Source of the DNA: Garcia nutans
Lineage: Eukaryota > Streptophyta > Magnoliopsida > Malpighiales > Euphorbiaceae
Direction of reading: 5' to 3'
Length of the DNA: 64,000 nt
Assembly: GCA_947685225.1 (NCBI GenBank)
Contig: CANTUV010000039.1
Span: forward strand, 35,518,001-35,582,000
The position numbers and the translations under genes are program-made. Shown here piece by piece: positions 44,331 to 56,296 of the stretch (positions are counted from its first letter, which is position 1; each line of letters begins with the position of its first letter). Under the pieces are notes generated by a model. That model was given only the letters and a program-made list of their open reading frames with translations. It ran no database searches and was not told the origin of the DNA.

Positions 44331-45713
44331 TCCATCTGGTATGATATTCCTTTAAATGAACCTATTTCTGCTATTGTTCCGTTTCAAAATGTGTCGACTG
44401 TTTCTACAGATTCTGCTATTCCTATAACTGCTATTGATTCTGTTCATAATGATTCTGTTGAACCTGCTGTTTCTGAATCAGTTTCGTTGCCTCTATCTGA
44501 GTCTGTTTTACCAGTTTCGAATCAAGAAAATAGGACACTGTCTGCTGGTATTTCTTCAACAATTAACACACACCCAATGGTAACCAGATCAATGAACAAT
44601 ATCTATAAGCCAAAAATTATAAATCTTGTTACTAAGCATCCCCTACCCACAGTACCAGAACCTAATTCGGTTAAACAGGCTTTGGCAATTCCTGAATGGC
44701 GTAAAGCGATGTCTAATGAGTTTAACGCTTTGCTTGATAACAATACTTGGGAGCTTGTTCCTTTTGATGCTGATCATAACTTGATAGGCTGTAAATGGAT
44801 TTTCAGGATAAAGAGGAATGCAGATGGTTCTATACAGCGGTATAAAGCAAGATTAGTGGCTCGTGGGTATAATCAAAGGCCGGGTGTTGATTACAATGAA
44901 ATTTTTAGTCCGGTGGTTAAACCAGTAACAGTCAGACTTGTTCTCACTTTGGCAATTTCAAAATCATGGCCTTTGATACAATTGGATGTTAACAATGCTT
45001 TCTTGCATGGTCCCTTAACCGAAGAAGTGTTTATGCAACAACCACCTGGCTTCAAGGATCCATCAAAGCCGACTCATGTGTGTAAGTTAATTAAGGCTCT
45101 TTATGGTTTAAAACAAGCGTCACGCACTTGGTATCAAGCATTACGGGTATTCACTATTAATTATGGATTTCAATTGTCAAAGTGTGATCACTCCTTATTT
45201 TATTATATCAAGGATGGCATATATTGTTACTTTCTTATTTACGTGGATGATATAATCATTACTGGAAACAATAATGGGTTTGTTTCAAAGTTTATTGCAG
45301 CTCTTGGTCATAAGTTCTCATTAAAAGATCCACAACCCCTATCATTGTTTCTTGGCATGAACGTGCATCGAATAGCAAGTGGACTCTTTTTATCTCAACA
45401 CCATTATATTCGAAAGCTGCGTGAACAAGGCAAAATGGAAGGTGCAAAAATTATGACTACACCGATTGTTGTTGATAGTAGTCTCAAGAAAACAAACCCA
45501 GGGGTGCAAGCTGAAAATGTCACTACTTACCGAAAGCTCATAGGCGGTTTACAATATCTTAGTCTTACAAGACCGGATATTGCTTTTACTGTAAACAAGC
45601 TGTCCCAATTTATGCAGTCTCCAAGTTCTTCGGATTGGTTGGCATTAAAACGGCTGCTTCGCTACTTAAAGTCAAAGATTAATTTTGGGATATTGATTAA
45701 GAAGCAAACATAA
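44331..45713 (+). pseudogene. copia reverse transcriptase, largely open
   Basis: Part of a 591-codon open frame (43938-45713). RT shows GCKWIFRIKRNADGS, QLDVNNAFLHGPL, ALYGLKQASRTWY and the catalytic box IYVDDIIITG (about 45240). The TAA at 45711-45713 falls between RT and RNase H. RT itself has no internal stop, but the element around it is inactive. Confidence 0.88.
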
Positions 45714-46205
45714 CTTGCTTTTCATGCTTTTTCAGACGCCGATTGGGCTGGTGATCCATCGGATAGAACATGTACTACAAGATATCTGTTGTATCTGGGT
45801 AAGGTACCTATTAGCTGGATTTCCAAAAAGCAACGAACCATTGCAAGATCAAGAACAGAGGCTGAATATCGAGCCGTGGCAAGTACGATAGCTGAAGTCC
45901 GATGGGTTCAATCCTTACTTACTGAGTTTGGAGTTAAGGTATCAACACCTGTGATTTACTGTGATAATATTTCTGCTATGTACACTTGCAAGAACCCTGT
46001 GTTTCATTCAAAAATGAAACATCTAGAAATTGATGTTCACTTTGTGCGTGAACTGGTTCAACGAAATGAGCTTCGTGTAACACACATTTCATCTCATGAT
46101 CAGTTAGCAGATATGCTAACTAAACCATTAGCCAAGTTAAAATTCCAGCAAAATAGATCCAAGATAGGTCTCCATGATGGAACTTCTATCTTGCAGGGGG
46201 AGTAA
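45714..46205 (+). pseudogene. copia RNase H, separated by a stop
   Basis: Begins LAFHAFSDADWAGD right after the TAA. It has SWISKKQRTIARSRTEAEY, YCDNISAMYTCKNPVFH and a C-terminal THISSHDQLADMLTKPL, and stops at TAA 46203-46205, which overlaps the first bases of LTR 2. Confidence 0.88.
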
Positions 46206-46398
46206 TAAGGATAAGTTCAGTTAGTAGTTTAACTTAGTATATTGTTACGATTCTGTTATTGTAGATAGCTCTCTTTGTAAATATAGATAGCTGTTTCTGT
46301 AACTAATATTAGCAGTAGTTGGACTCTTTGTATATTTAAAAGAACATCAATAACAGAAGCAAAATATCTTCTTCTTCTTGCTATTCGATTCCTTTATA
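46203..46398 (+). repeat. LTR 2 of copia element 2
   Basis: 196 bp; followed at 46399 by a second primer site and leader identical in layout to 42010-42075. Confidence 0.88.
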
Positions 46399-46623
46399 TG
46401 GTATCAGAGCAGTGATCCTTTATCTGTTTTATTTTTTTTTTCGAATTAAACCTTGTGGTTATTCATGGCTTCTGGCAGCGGAACGGTTGCTCACTCTTCC
46501 AGACGGACGCTTATATCTATCAATGGTGCTCAATTACCATTGAAACTTACAGCAACAAATTATCCAACCTGGAGGTCTCAGCTTACGCCTCTGCTTAAAG
46601 GACATAGCTTGATGGGTTATGTA
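46399..46623 (+). pseudogene. second, truncated internal region of copia element 2
   Basis: Repeats 42010-42233 (primer site, leader, MASGSG.. gag start at 46465) nearly exactly, then ends after 'tagcttgatgggttatgtagcttgatggg', where a 17-bp piece is duplicated. Unrelated AT-rich DNA follows. Confidence 0.85.
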
Positions 46624-46706
46624 GCTTGATGGGACACAATATTAATAAATGATTTTCATAATCTCGGTGAAATAATAAAAATGAACACTCAAAAGGGAAT
46701 GGAGGG

Positions 46707-46766
<60 letters not shown>

Positions 46767-47021
46767 CTGAAATTTTCATACTTATATAATAATTTCATTT
46801 TATTCCACATTTTGATAAATAAATAACTCTATTTATTATAAAATATTAAAACTTGTTAGTTGACTTCTATAAAAACAATTCTCTAGACATCTATCAATAT
46901 TTCAAGTTAAGAACTCTAGAATTTTAAATATAAAAATTCTATAAAATTAAGGAGATTTCAAGTCAATAAATTTCTTGATGTTAATATTATGTCTTATATA
47001 TTTCTTGTATTTAGGTGATAC

Positions 47022-47061
<40 letters not shown>

Positions 47062-47586
47062 GTCGTAGGATTTACATTTTTTAATATAAAAATATATAGC
47101 TCGCCAATCAAAATTTTACATTATTTGTTAAAATTTTAAAAATGTTAATTTATGTCTTTTTCAATGAAATTCTTGGATTTTTTTTTAATTTATGGGATTT
47201 TATTGAATAAAATTTTATAAAAAAAATACTTTATTGAATAAAATTTTATAAAAAATACTGTTATCATCAAAATTCCAATATAGGCTAATTATATATAACA
47301 ATAATGGAAAATATGAATTCAATTTCTTTTTCATAGTTAAAGTTTTGAATGAAAATAAGCCAAATTACACATACTTAATTCGAGTCTTAATTAATTCAAT
47401 AAAAGCTTGTTTAGGATCCAACTGATTTAGAAGTCAAATTGCTCGCTAATTAAATAAAATAAGTCCCAATCAAAAGATACTTAGTCTCGTCAAAATTGCA
47501 AACTGCTTATTTGGAAGACTTGTGAATAAACTCATTTATAAGCTTATAAATCAACTCTTATGTTAGACTTTTTAAGCTAGCTTATT
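46624..47586. other. AT-rich stretch with two (ATT)n microsatellites
   Basis: (ATT)n tracts at 46709-46765 and 47020-47061. The first is preceded by 'gggaatggagggag|ta', which resembles a Stowaway right terminus. The minus frame 46595-46810 is poly-Ile from the microsatellite. No gene. Confidence 0.6.
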
Positions 47587-48058
47587 TATTATGTAGCATC
47601 CTTATATCCTATAAACGTATAATACACACACTCTTAATATATAAGATATGTGTATACGATATAAAAATATCACAATCCGGTTTAATAAAAATTTTCATAC
47701 TCCTTTATTACTCAAAATATCTGTACAAAAACATATATGTGCATATGAGAATACACAAAATTCTCACATTTCTTAATTATTTAAACATCATTTATAATTT
47801 ACAATATATATATATATATATATTCTCAAAACATAATATAATATGCATAATATCAAAATATACTATGAAGTAAGATATGTACATGTTCGCAAAGTGGCAC
47901 TGATATTGTTGTAGCATAAACACTTCAAACTCCAATAACACAAGTCTAGACTCGATCTGGTCTAGTAGAACTCTCCGGCTCTACCGAATCACCCCTGTCA
48001 CATGAGCGATGAGTTACAATCGCGCTAAGCCGAAGCCTAGTGGTACAAACTTTGATAA

Positions 48059-49694
48059 TGTGAACCTCGATTTTCCACCCGAAAAGGATTCGGATGGACG
48101 TTCACTCGTTGTCAGGAGTCGCCACTCAGTTTTTTCTGTTCAAAGGGAAAAACTAAGAAAACTCTTGTTTGACTCCAATAGATGCATCCAATGTAAAGGT
48201 CTCTAATCTGCGAACCCAAGGAGGATTCGGGGATTATGTCATGTATTCGACTAACTTTGTAATAAAAAAGAAATAAACATAAAAGGGATGAAGAAAAGAA
48301 AAACAAACAGATTGTTAATAAATAGCGGACTTGCTACTTGGGGTGAATCCCAAATATGCCTACATACTCCCGTTTGAATAGAAGATCAAAGCCCATGTAG
48401 TTCGGAAAAGCCTATTTAAAGGAGATAAAAATTATGCTTCATGCATGTGTGTGTGTATGCTTCGTGCATTGTCGGGCTTCATGCCAAGGATTGAGAGGTT
48501 TAGCACTTAGTGCTAAATGGTGAAATTTAGGTACTTTGTACCAAAGGAGTGCAATTTAGGCTTCATGCCAAATGTGAGATTTTGAGCACTTAGTGCTTCG
48601 TGCTGGTGTCGGGCTTCATGCCAAGTATTGATCGGGCTTTTTGCCAAATTTGTGAAATTTAGCACTTAGTGCTAAATGGTGCAATTTTAGGTACTTTGTA
48701 CCAAAAGAATGCAATTTTTAGGCCTTTGGCCTGTGTTGTCGGGCCTTATGCCAAAATTGTAAGATGTAGCACTTAGTGCTACATTGTGCAATTTTAGGTA
48801 CTTTGTACCAAAAGGATGCAAATTTTGGGCCTTTGGCCTGCATTGTCGGGCTTTATGCCAAAATTGTAAGATGTAGCACTTAGTGCTACATTGTGCAATT
48901 TTAGGTACTTTGTACCAAAAGGATGCAAATTTTGGGCCTTTGGCCTGCATTGTCGGGCTTCATGCCAAAATGGTGAGTTTTAGCACTTAGTGCTAAATGT
49001 GAAATTTAGGTACTTGGTACCGAAAAAAGGTGCGATTTAGGCTCCGTGCCAAAAAGTTGATTTTAATTGTGAAATTTAGGTACTTTGTACCGAAAAGATG
49101 TAATTTGGACTTCGTGCCAACAGATTGATTAATTAGTCTATTAGGCCTTAGACCTAAAAGGATTAGGTCTTTGACCAAGAAGAAATTGAGAAGAAGATGG
49201 AATGCTTATGAAATGTTTAAATTGACAAAGAATTGATTAGAATATTACCTTGCTTAGAATCTTCCCACTTCGAAGTTCCAGATCTCGTTTTCTTGGACTT
49301 TCGATTATGATTTTTTATTACAGATTAATTCCTCCCCCTCCAAAATTTTTCCAACCCTTCTAAAGAACCCGAAACAGCTATATATAGGCAAAATCCGGGC
49401 TGGACGGCGGCGGAGCCGCCATGGATGTCAGCGGCCCGGCCGCCTCAGACGGCGGCTCTGCCCCCGAAACGGTCTATCGGCCCGCCCGATCTTCGTTCAA
49501 ACCGATTTTTTGGGAGCTACGGACCTCCGAAAAATATTTCGAGACCATATCTGTGATCCTCACGTCGTCCCGGACATTTCAAGTACCATATTGATATATT
49601 TTCGGTGAATTTTACCGTAGGCCTTCGGTCCGGCTCGGTTGTTTGCAGTCTTGATAAAATCGACTCTCCGAGCCTCAAAATTTGGGTGTTCACA
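48059..49694. mobile_element. solo LTR (1636 bp) of another family, TSD GATAA
   Basis: Termini TGTGAACC and GGTGTTCACA are inverted; the 5-bp duplication GATAA is exact (48054-48058 and 49695-49699). It contains a long array of mini-palindromes (48437-49165), a TATATA core (49377-49387) and a GC-rich segment (49395-49480). 'ggagtcgccactcag' near 48116 reads on the minus strand as ctgagtggcgactcc, a phrase I associate with Tat-type gypsy elements, so minus orientation is possible. No internal region. Confidence 0.87.
48437..49165. repeat. mini-palindrome array with a 107-bp higher-order repeat
   Basis: Four palindrome types alternate: TAGCAC-tta-GTGCTA, GGTAC-ttt-GTACC, GGCC-ttt-GGCC and GGC-ttcat/tttat-GCC, separated by 'aaa.tgtgcaatttta'-like spacers. 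The order repeats in 107-bp periods (for example 48764 to 48871). Minus frames 48687-48950 and 48993-49178 are shadows. Confidence 0.85.
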
Positions 49695-50324
49695 GATAAC
49701 AACAAAACTCAAAAACAATGCCAATACAAAATGCTAATATACTATGCCATCATATGGTAATCAATATCATTTTTGGATATATGCTTTCATCACTTGATAA
49801 TTCACACAAAACACATATACAAGCATGGCCCAAACAACTAATATATTATTCAAATCTCAGAGTTACTATTTTGGTTCATAATGACACCATGTGTTTAGCC
49901 CCAAAGGTAAAATATTAATATAATAGTCCAACTAGGCATGAGCTTACCACCCGGTCTTTTTACCCAGTCTAGTTTCAAGGACTTATTTCTGAGGCTTACG
50001 ACCCGATCTTTTCACCTCAAAAATATTTTCACAGTGATGCCAAGCGTCTAGCCCCATAGGCAAATATAGGCATGCCGCCAAATATAGAACTCTGAAAATT
50101 GAATAATATATTAGGCACAAAATTAATTCACAATTTCCATTCTCAATTCTTTTCTCATTTTTTTATTTTCTCATTCATATCAATGTTATTTATTTTTAAT
50201 ATTTCATAATGAAATCACATTACTCAAACACTTTGGATCATTTGACACTTTACACACATTTCACATCCTATTCAATATAGCCATTAACAATGGCTTTTCA
50301 CAATATATAATAATGCATACATAA

Positions 50325-52322
50325 TGTAACATCCCTTCCCGGCCTACGTGTATCAGCCAAGTAGGGGCGCCACACTAACCTAATGTTGCTACCAATTTTA
50401 CTTAGTCAAAATTTAGTTCCGGTTTTTACAGAAATTTTGCCAGAGGTTCGCCTAGAAATTGGGTCCCAAGTATCGACAAAACTAGTTTTTCTAATTTTTG
50501 AAAACATTTTTACACAAACTAATGTGAACACAATCAGTATCAATACACTCCCAATGAATCCCCCTTATAACCTCAACTACAAACCTGCAAGAAGAATTTA
50601 CACTTCTAGTACAAAATAAAGTAGAGATTTATTATTATTACATACTACTAACGTACAGTATAACATAATAATCTCAAACTTATATATATATATATACATG
50701 CCACAACTAGTTAACTCATAATGGAAACTAGGAGATCTACCCTGAGATGCTGTGGGTCTGGTCGTCACTTCCCAAGAGTTAGCTACTGCTCTGAACCTAC
50801 GAGTCAAGAAAAACTTAACTCGCTGAGCAATGTCGCTCAGTGGGTACTTTACCAATGGAGATAAAAGTAAAACATGAAAGCATTTGAAATAAAAGGAAAT
50901 AATTAAATCAAAAATTAACCAACATTAAACCAATGGAAGTTATTGTACATTCAGTGTAAATATGCTTTCAACAAATGTAAAAAACCATAATTCAAACTCA
51001 TTTTGCATTACGTAGTTTAAAAAAAATAGGACTTTAGCTCTACTGGTATATAGGGAACCATAGCGATAAGGCAGCGGCCCTCACCACTGTAACATAGGTG
51101 GCCCTCACCACCATTATCATATCACAGGAATGGCCCTCACCATCCTGGATAAAGTTTTGGTAAGAAATTGAAAGGAAAATTAATTCTTTCAAGGTAAAGT
51201 ACCAAACCTTATTCTTTTAATTCACTTTTGCTTTTCCTTCTTCTCCTTCCTTAATCTTTGTTTCTCCTTCAAGAAATTCAAGAACACAACCTTAAACATA
51301 AAACTTAGAAATTTAGAACAATAAGCTACCCTCCAAATTCATATGAATTTCTTCCTAAAATAACCATCTCTCATCATTAATCAACATATTTTTCCATTAA
51401 ATTCATTTTCTAACCATCCTACAAACTTTTCCCAAATTCAACCTTTATGAACCTTAACTTAGATCTCTTAAAATAGCCAACAATTTATGAAATTAAAGCT
51501 ACAAATAAAACCCCTTACCTTAAAGTCTTATCACCAAAGTTTGCAACCAAAAATAGCTACTTGAAAAAAAATCACTCTCTCTTTTCCCTTTCTCTTCTAT
51601 TCGGCCAAAGCAAGAACAAAGGAGAGCTCTTGGCTTTTATTTTTTTGCTGTTCTCTCCTCCAAATGGCAGCTAAGAGAGGTTAAGATGTGTTAGTGTAAG
51701 TGTTGGTTTCCCATTGGTACACTTAAGTGGGAAAATGACTAATTTTCATTGGTCCAAATGTCTCTTTCTTTTATTTATTTAAAACCCAAGCCCTTGGAGT
51801 TTCTTTTAATTATATTTTGGCCTCTCAACCTCCTTGTGCTGTAATTTTATGGTCTAAGGTGTGAAAAGACCAAAATACCCTCCGGCGATTACTCGTTCAT
51901 AACTTTTAAACCGCGCACTTCCGCCGAATGTTGTGGTACACTTTTTGACTCAGTTTTCCTCTACTTTTCATTTTTGAGATCCATTATTACTTTCGAGACA
52001 CTTTTGAAAATGACCATAATGCCCCTGGTCAAAATCCCCTATATCTTTCAAACCGTGCGTTTTCAGAAAAAACCGTGTCGCGCCGTTGCTACCCGATTTT
52101 TCTCTACTTTCCATTTCTGGAGTCTGTTATATGCACTATTAAGGACCTCCGGAACAACTTTTGGTAATTACAGTTACCTCCTCAAAACTTTGCATTTCTT
52201 CAATTAGGTCACATTGGTCCTCTAGCCTTATCTGGGGCCGTTGTCAGGAATTGACTTCTCCTTTCCCCTTCTCTCACTGTGCACGTGACTGCTATGCATA
52301 AATGCGGTGGGCGGATGTGACA
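50325..52322 (-). repeat. 3' LTR of the gypsy chromovirus (deleted version)
   Basis: Colinear with 57887-60799 except for about 0.91 kb missing after 'catcctgg' at 51148. Elsewhere very similar to the other LTR. Contains 'ggtggccctcacca'-type short palindromes at 51068-51148. Frames 50383-50619, 50598-50855 and 51974-52207 recur in both LTRs but are not genes. Confidence 0.9.
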
Positions 52323-52339
52323 GTTCCTCCCTAGTTAAT

Positions 52340-53066
52340 TTAGGCTTCGTCCCGAAGCCCATCAGGTGGAAATAAATATGGGTATTGCTTCCTCATAGTT
52401 TCTTCACGTTCCCATGTAGCTTCTTCTACTTTGTGATTCCTCCAAAGCACTTTGACCAATGGGATCTTCTTATTCCGCAACTCTTTGATTTCCTGTGCTA
52501 GGATTTCTACCGGCTCTTCCTTGTATGTCAGGTCGGGCTGAATCTCGATGTCTTGAGCTTGTATGACATGGGTTGGATCTGAACGATACCTCCTTAGCAT
52601 TGAAACGTGGAAAACATCATGTATTTTACTTAATTCGGGTGGTAATGCCAACTGGTAAGCTACCGGACCTACTCGTTTGATGATCTCATATGGTCCGATG
52701 AATCTAGGGCTTAGCTTGCCTTTCTGTTTAAATCGTAACACCTTCTTCCAAGGAGAGACTTTGAGGAATACTCTGTCGCCGACCTCCAACTGTATGTCTT
52801 TCCTCTTTAGGTCCACGTATGATTTTTGCCTGTCCGCCGCTAATTTTAATCGGTCTCGAATGATCTCTACCTTTTCCTTAGTTTCCTTAACTATGTCTAG
52901 CCCCAACATCTTTTCCCCGCTCAATTCTGTCCAGCAAACTGGAGTTCTACATTTCTAACCGTACAGTGCTTCGTAAGGAGCCATTTGTATGCTGGATTGA
53001 TAGCTGTTGTTGTACGCGAATTCCATTAAGCTCAGGTGTTTGTCCCAGCTGCCTTTAAATTCTAAA
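52340..53066 (-). pseudogene. gypsy integrase C-terminus with chromodomain
   Basis: The open part (52924 to 52340) contains KLSPRFIGPYEIIKRVGPVAYQL (GPY/F module), HDVFHVSMLRR and, near the end, a chromodomain-like VEILAQEIKELRNKKIPLVKV followed by LWRNH..EEATWE. Chromodomains steer integration toward modified histones in this lineage. It is cut off from the integrase core by stops at about 52957-52959 and 53066-53068. Confidence 0.88.
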
Positions 53067-53971
53067 ACTCACGCCCTCAACATATCTTCCAAAACTTGAA
53101 TCACTCTTTCCGACTGTCCGTCTGTCTGGGGATGGAATGCTGTACTGTGATACGTTTGAGTCCCAAGGGCTGTTTGGAATTTCTGCCAAAATTTTGACGT
53201 AAAGCGTGGATCTCGATATGATATGATGGAAGTTGGAACTCCGTGGAGACATACGATCTCTTTGATGTACAAGTCTGCCAACTTGTCTAGCGAGTAATCC
53301 ACACGTACTGGTAAGAAATGAGTGGACTTAGTAAGCCGATCCACGATTACCCAGATCGCGTCATGTTTGTCCCTAGTCATAGGCAATCCTATGACAAAAT
53401 CCATAGTAATACGGTCCCATTTCCAGGTTGGAATCGTAATAGGTTGTAGTAGTCCTGAGGGTAGTTGATGTTCCGCTTTCACTTGCTGACAGGTTAGACA
53501 CTTCGTCACGTGATCCACGATGTCTTTTTTCATTCCTGGCCACCAGTAATACTCCTTCAAGTCCCAGTACATTTTTGTTGCTCCCAGATGCATTGTGTAA
53601 GGACTGTTATGAGCTTCTTGCAAAATCTGTTTCTTTAGTTCCTCGGACTTAGGTACCACCATTCTCTTCTTGTAGTATTGGATACCATTTGGACGAATTT
53701 GATAATCTCCTGATGAATTCTCCTGCGCCTGTTGACTCCACTTCTTCACTTGTTCATCTTCCTTCTGAGCCTCACGTATTTGTTGATGTAAGGTAGGTCG
53801 CACGTGCATTTCTGCAAAGATAGCTCCATCTTCTGTGGGCTCTAATTCTACCCTCATAGCACGTAGCGCTTGCATTGACTTCCTACTAAGTGCATCTGCT
53901 ACGACATTCGCTTTGCCCGGGTGATAGTTAATCGTATAGTCGTAGTTGGCTAACAATTGCATCCATTTTCA
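53067..53971 (-). pseudogene. gypsy integrase core, catalytic Asp replaced
   Basis: Open from 53962 to 53069 in the integrase frame. The H-H-C-C zinc region (HNSPYTMHLGATKMYWD..CLTCQQVK) and first Asp (ITMDFVIGLP) are present. The second motif reads ISYRDPRFTS where ISDRDPRFTS is expected, so the second catalytic Asp is Tyr. The Glu region (HPQTDGQSERV) is present. N-terminal sequence MQLLANYDYTINYHPGKANVVADALSRK is the end of RNase H. A TGA precedes at 53969-53971. Confidence 0.9.
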
Positions 53972-55153
53972 CTGTCGCAGGTTTAAATCTTTCTGCATGG
54001 GTAGGTACTTCAGGCTTTGATGATCTGTATAAATGTAACACTTTTCCCCGTATAGGTAGTGCCTCCACGTCTTGAAAGCCAAAACAATCGCTGCTAGTTC
54101 TAAGTCATGCGTGGGATAATTCTTTTCGTGTAGCTTGAGCTGTCAAGAGACATACGCAATGACTTTGCCCTCCTGCATCAATACACAACCTAACCCGATG
54201 TGCGATGCATCGCTATAGATCACAAAATCTTTTCCTGATTCGGGTTGTATAAGAATGGGCGCTTCAGTAAGTTTTTGCTTTAGCCTTTCAAAGCTCTGTT
54301 GGCAAGCATCGGTCCACTGGAATTTGGCATTCTTCTGAAGTAGCTTGGTCATAGGTGGGGCGATCATGGAAAACCCTTTGACGAATCTCCGATAATATCC
54401 TGCTAACCCCAAGAAACTACGGACTTCCATTACTGTCTTAGGTGGCTTCCATTCCAATACTGCTTCTATTTTCTTGGGATCGACCCTTATTCCTTCTGCC
54501 GATATAATATGTCCCAAGAAGGCTACTTCTTCCAACCAAAATTCGCATTTGCTGAATTTAGCGTATAACTGCTTCTCTCGCAGGGTTTGCAAAACGATCC
54601 TAAGGTGGCGATCATGGTCCTCTCGATTCTTTGAATACACCAATATGTCGTCAATGAATACAACCACCAACTGATCCAAATACGGGTGGAAGATTATGTT
54701 CATCATATCCATGAATACTGCAGGTGCGTTCGTTAATCCGAAAGGCATAACAATGAATCCATAATGTCCATAGCGAGTTCTGAATGCAGTTTTTGGTATG
54801 TCTTCATCTTTGATCCCCAATTGATGATAACCCGATCGTAGATCGATTTTTGAAAAGACTCCAGCACCTTTGATTTGATCAAACAAATCGTCTATGCGAG
54901 GTAGCGGATACTTGTTCTTGATGGTTAGCTTATTGAGTTGACGGTAATCCACACACAACCTTAGGGATCGGTCTTTCTTTTTCACGAACAATACTGGCGC
55001 TCCCCATGGCGACACGCTTGGCCTAATGAACCCCTTGTCTAAAAGTTCTTGTAGCTGTACCTTTAGTTCTTTTAGCTCTGCTGGCGCCATTCAGCAAGGT
55101 GCGATGGATACTGGTGCAACTCCCGGGTACACGTCTATGGTGAATTTCACCTC
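53972..55153 (-). pseudogene. gypsy reverse transcriptase and RNase H
   Basis: The 315-codon open piece (55090 to 54143) has WGAPVLFVKKKDRSLRLCVDY, FSKIDLRSGYHQ, RYGHYGFIVMPFGLTNAPAVF and the catalytic FIDDILVYS. RNase H begins FVIYSDASHIGLGCVLMQ and is cut by a TGA at 54143-54145; it continues in the same frame to 53972 (IYTDHQSL). Stops also lie just upstream at about 55091 and 55151. Several are in contexts where CGA (Arg) is expected. Confidence 0.9.
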
Positions 55154-56296
55154 TCATTTAGGTGGTAATCCGGGTAAATCGTCAGGAAATACGTCAGAAA
55201 AATCGCAAACAGTAGGTATATCTTGTAGCTTCGGTGCCTCTTCTTTCGCTTCTAACGCGCATAACAAGTATGCCTCGCAGCCTTTTTGCACTAACCTCTT
55301 AGCTGTCATAGCGGAAATGATTTTAGTTAGATAGTCCTTCCTCTTTCCCACTAAGGTCACTTCATCGCCGTCTGACGTATGCAGAGTAACTCTCTTCCGT
55401 TTACAGTCAACCAGTGCATCGTGTTTGGCCAACCAATCCATCCCAAGGATAGCGTCGAATTCTTGAAATGGTAGTTCAAATAAGTCTCCCCAAAAGATAC
55501 GTCCGTGTATCTCCACGGGGAAATCTTTCACTACCTTCTTCGTAATCACCTCACTCCCTAATGGGCTAGCAATTAATATTCCCTCTTCCTCTAGTTCTAC
55601 CTTTAGGTTCCCAAGTTTTTTATTTTTCGTGCATATATATGAGTGTGAAGAACCCGGATCTATTAAAACGTAAAGCGAAACTCCAAACATAGACAACTGA
55701 CCTGCAATCACGTCTAGCGCTTCTTCATCTTCTCGCCCCCTCATGGCATACATTCTAGTAGGAGCCCTCACTTCTGATCGATTCACCGTCTCAGACTGCA
55801 CACGTGATGGATTTCCACCCCTACCTCTGCCTCGACCTCGCCCTGCTGCCGCTTGCGATCCCTCAGTCTCCGTAGGTAGATTCTGCATTCGCTGGGGACA
55901 CTCTCGCATAAGGTGATCTAGAGATCCACATATGTAACATGCAAATGTCCGACCCCAACATTCTCCCATGTGGCGGCGTCCGCATTGATCATAGGGTGAA
56001 TTAGTATTTTTGCCTTCATTACCTCTCGGACCGGTAGAAAAGTTACCTCCGCTTCGGTTAAATCCTCTTCCTTGCCCTCTTCCGGATCGTCCTGTACTAG
56101 CGACTGAGGTGGCTTGACTTGGGCCACTGCAATTCGATCCCTGACTGTAACCCCGGCGTTGACTGCCTCCCGTGGAACCACTGCCTTGGAATCGCTTCCT
56201 TGATGATTGGTAGTTTCCCGAATAGTTTTGGGTACCTCTCTTTTGTTTCATCTTCTGTTCTATTCTGCTCATCAGACTGACACTGCTCCACTTCAA
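55154..56296 (-). pseudogene. gypsy gag C-terminus and protease
   Basis: 380-codon open piece. An Arg/Gly/Ser-rich gag tail precedes a zinc knuckle CYICGSLDHLMREC (CX2CX4HX4C, about residues 117-130). The protease active site is LIDPGSSHSYI (about residues 211-221), followed by FDAILGMDWLAKHDALVDC, typical of chromovirus proteases. Its first residues are out of frame with the gag core; the frameshift is near 56285. It ends at TGA next to PGLPPK, before the RT linker. Confidence 0.88.

Larger units (their letters stand above)
41814..46623 (+). mobile_element. Ty1/copia element 2 (Ale/Retrofit-like) with a partial tandem second copy
   Basis: 196-bp LTRs at 41814-42009 and 46203-46398 begin TAATAAGG and end CCTTTATA, not TG..CA. 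A primer site (tggtatcagagc) adjoins both LTRs (42010, 46399), and a purine tract 'gcagggggag' precedes the second. After LTR 2 the sequence continues through the same leader into the start of gag and stops near 46623, so the right part is LTR-internal-LTR-internal(truncated). gag and pol are decayed. Short LTRs and the gag opening suggest the Ale/Retrofit lineage; no target duplication is readable. Confidence 0.88.

Noticed and set aside
46595..46810. Frame with a long Ile run
   Set aside because: Translation of an (ATT)n microsatellite.
48437..49165. CRISPR-like alternation of palindromic repeats and spacers
   Set aside because: The context is a plant solo LTR with a target duplication; spacers are not unique and the unit is a 107-bp tandem repeat. 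No cas genes.
50383..50619. Frame conserved in both chromovirus LTRs (also 57945-58181)
   Set aside because: Conservation follows from LTR duplication; lies in non-coding LTR sequence.
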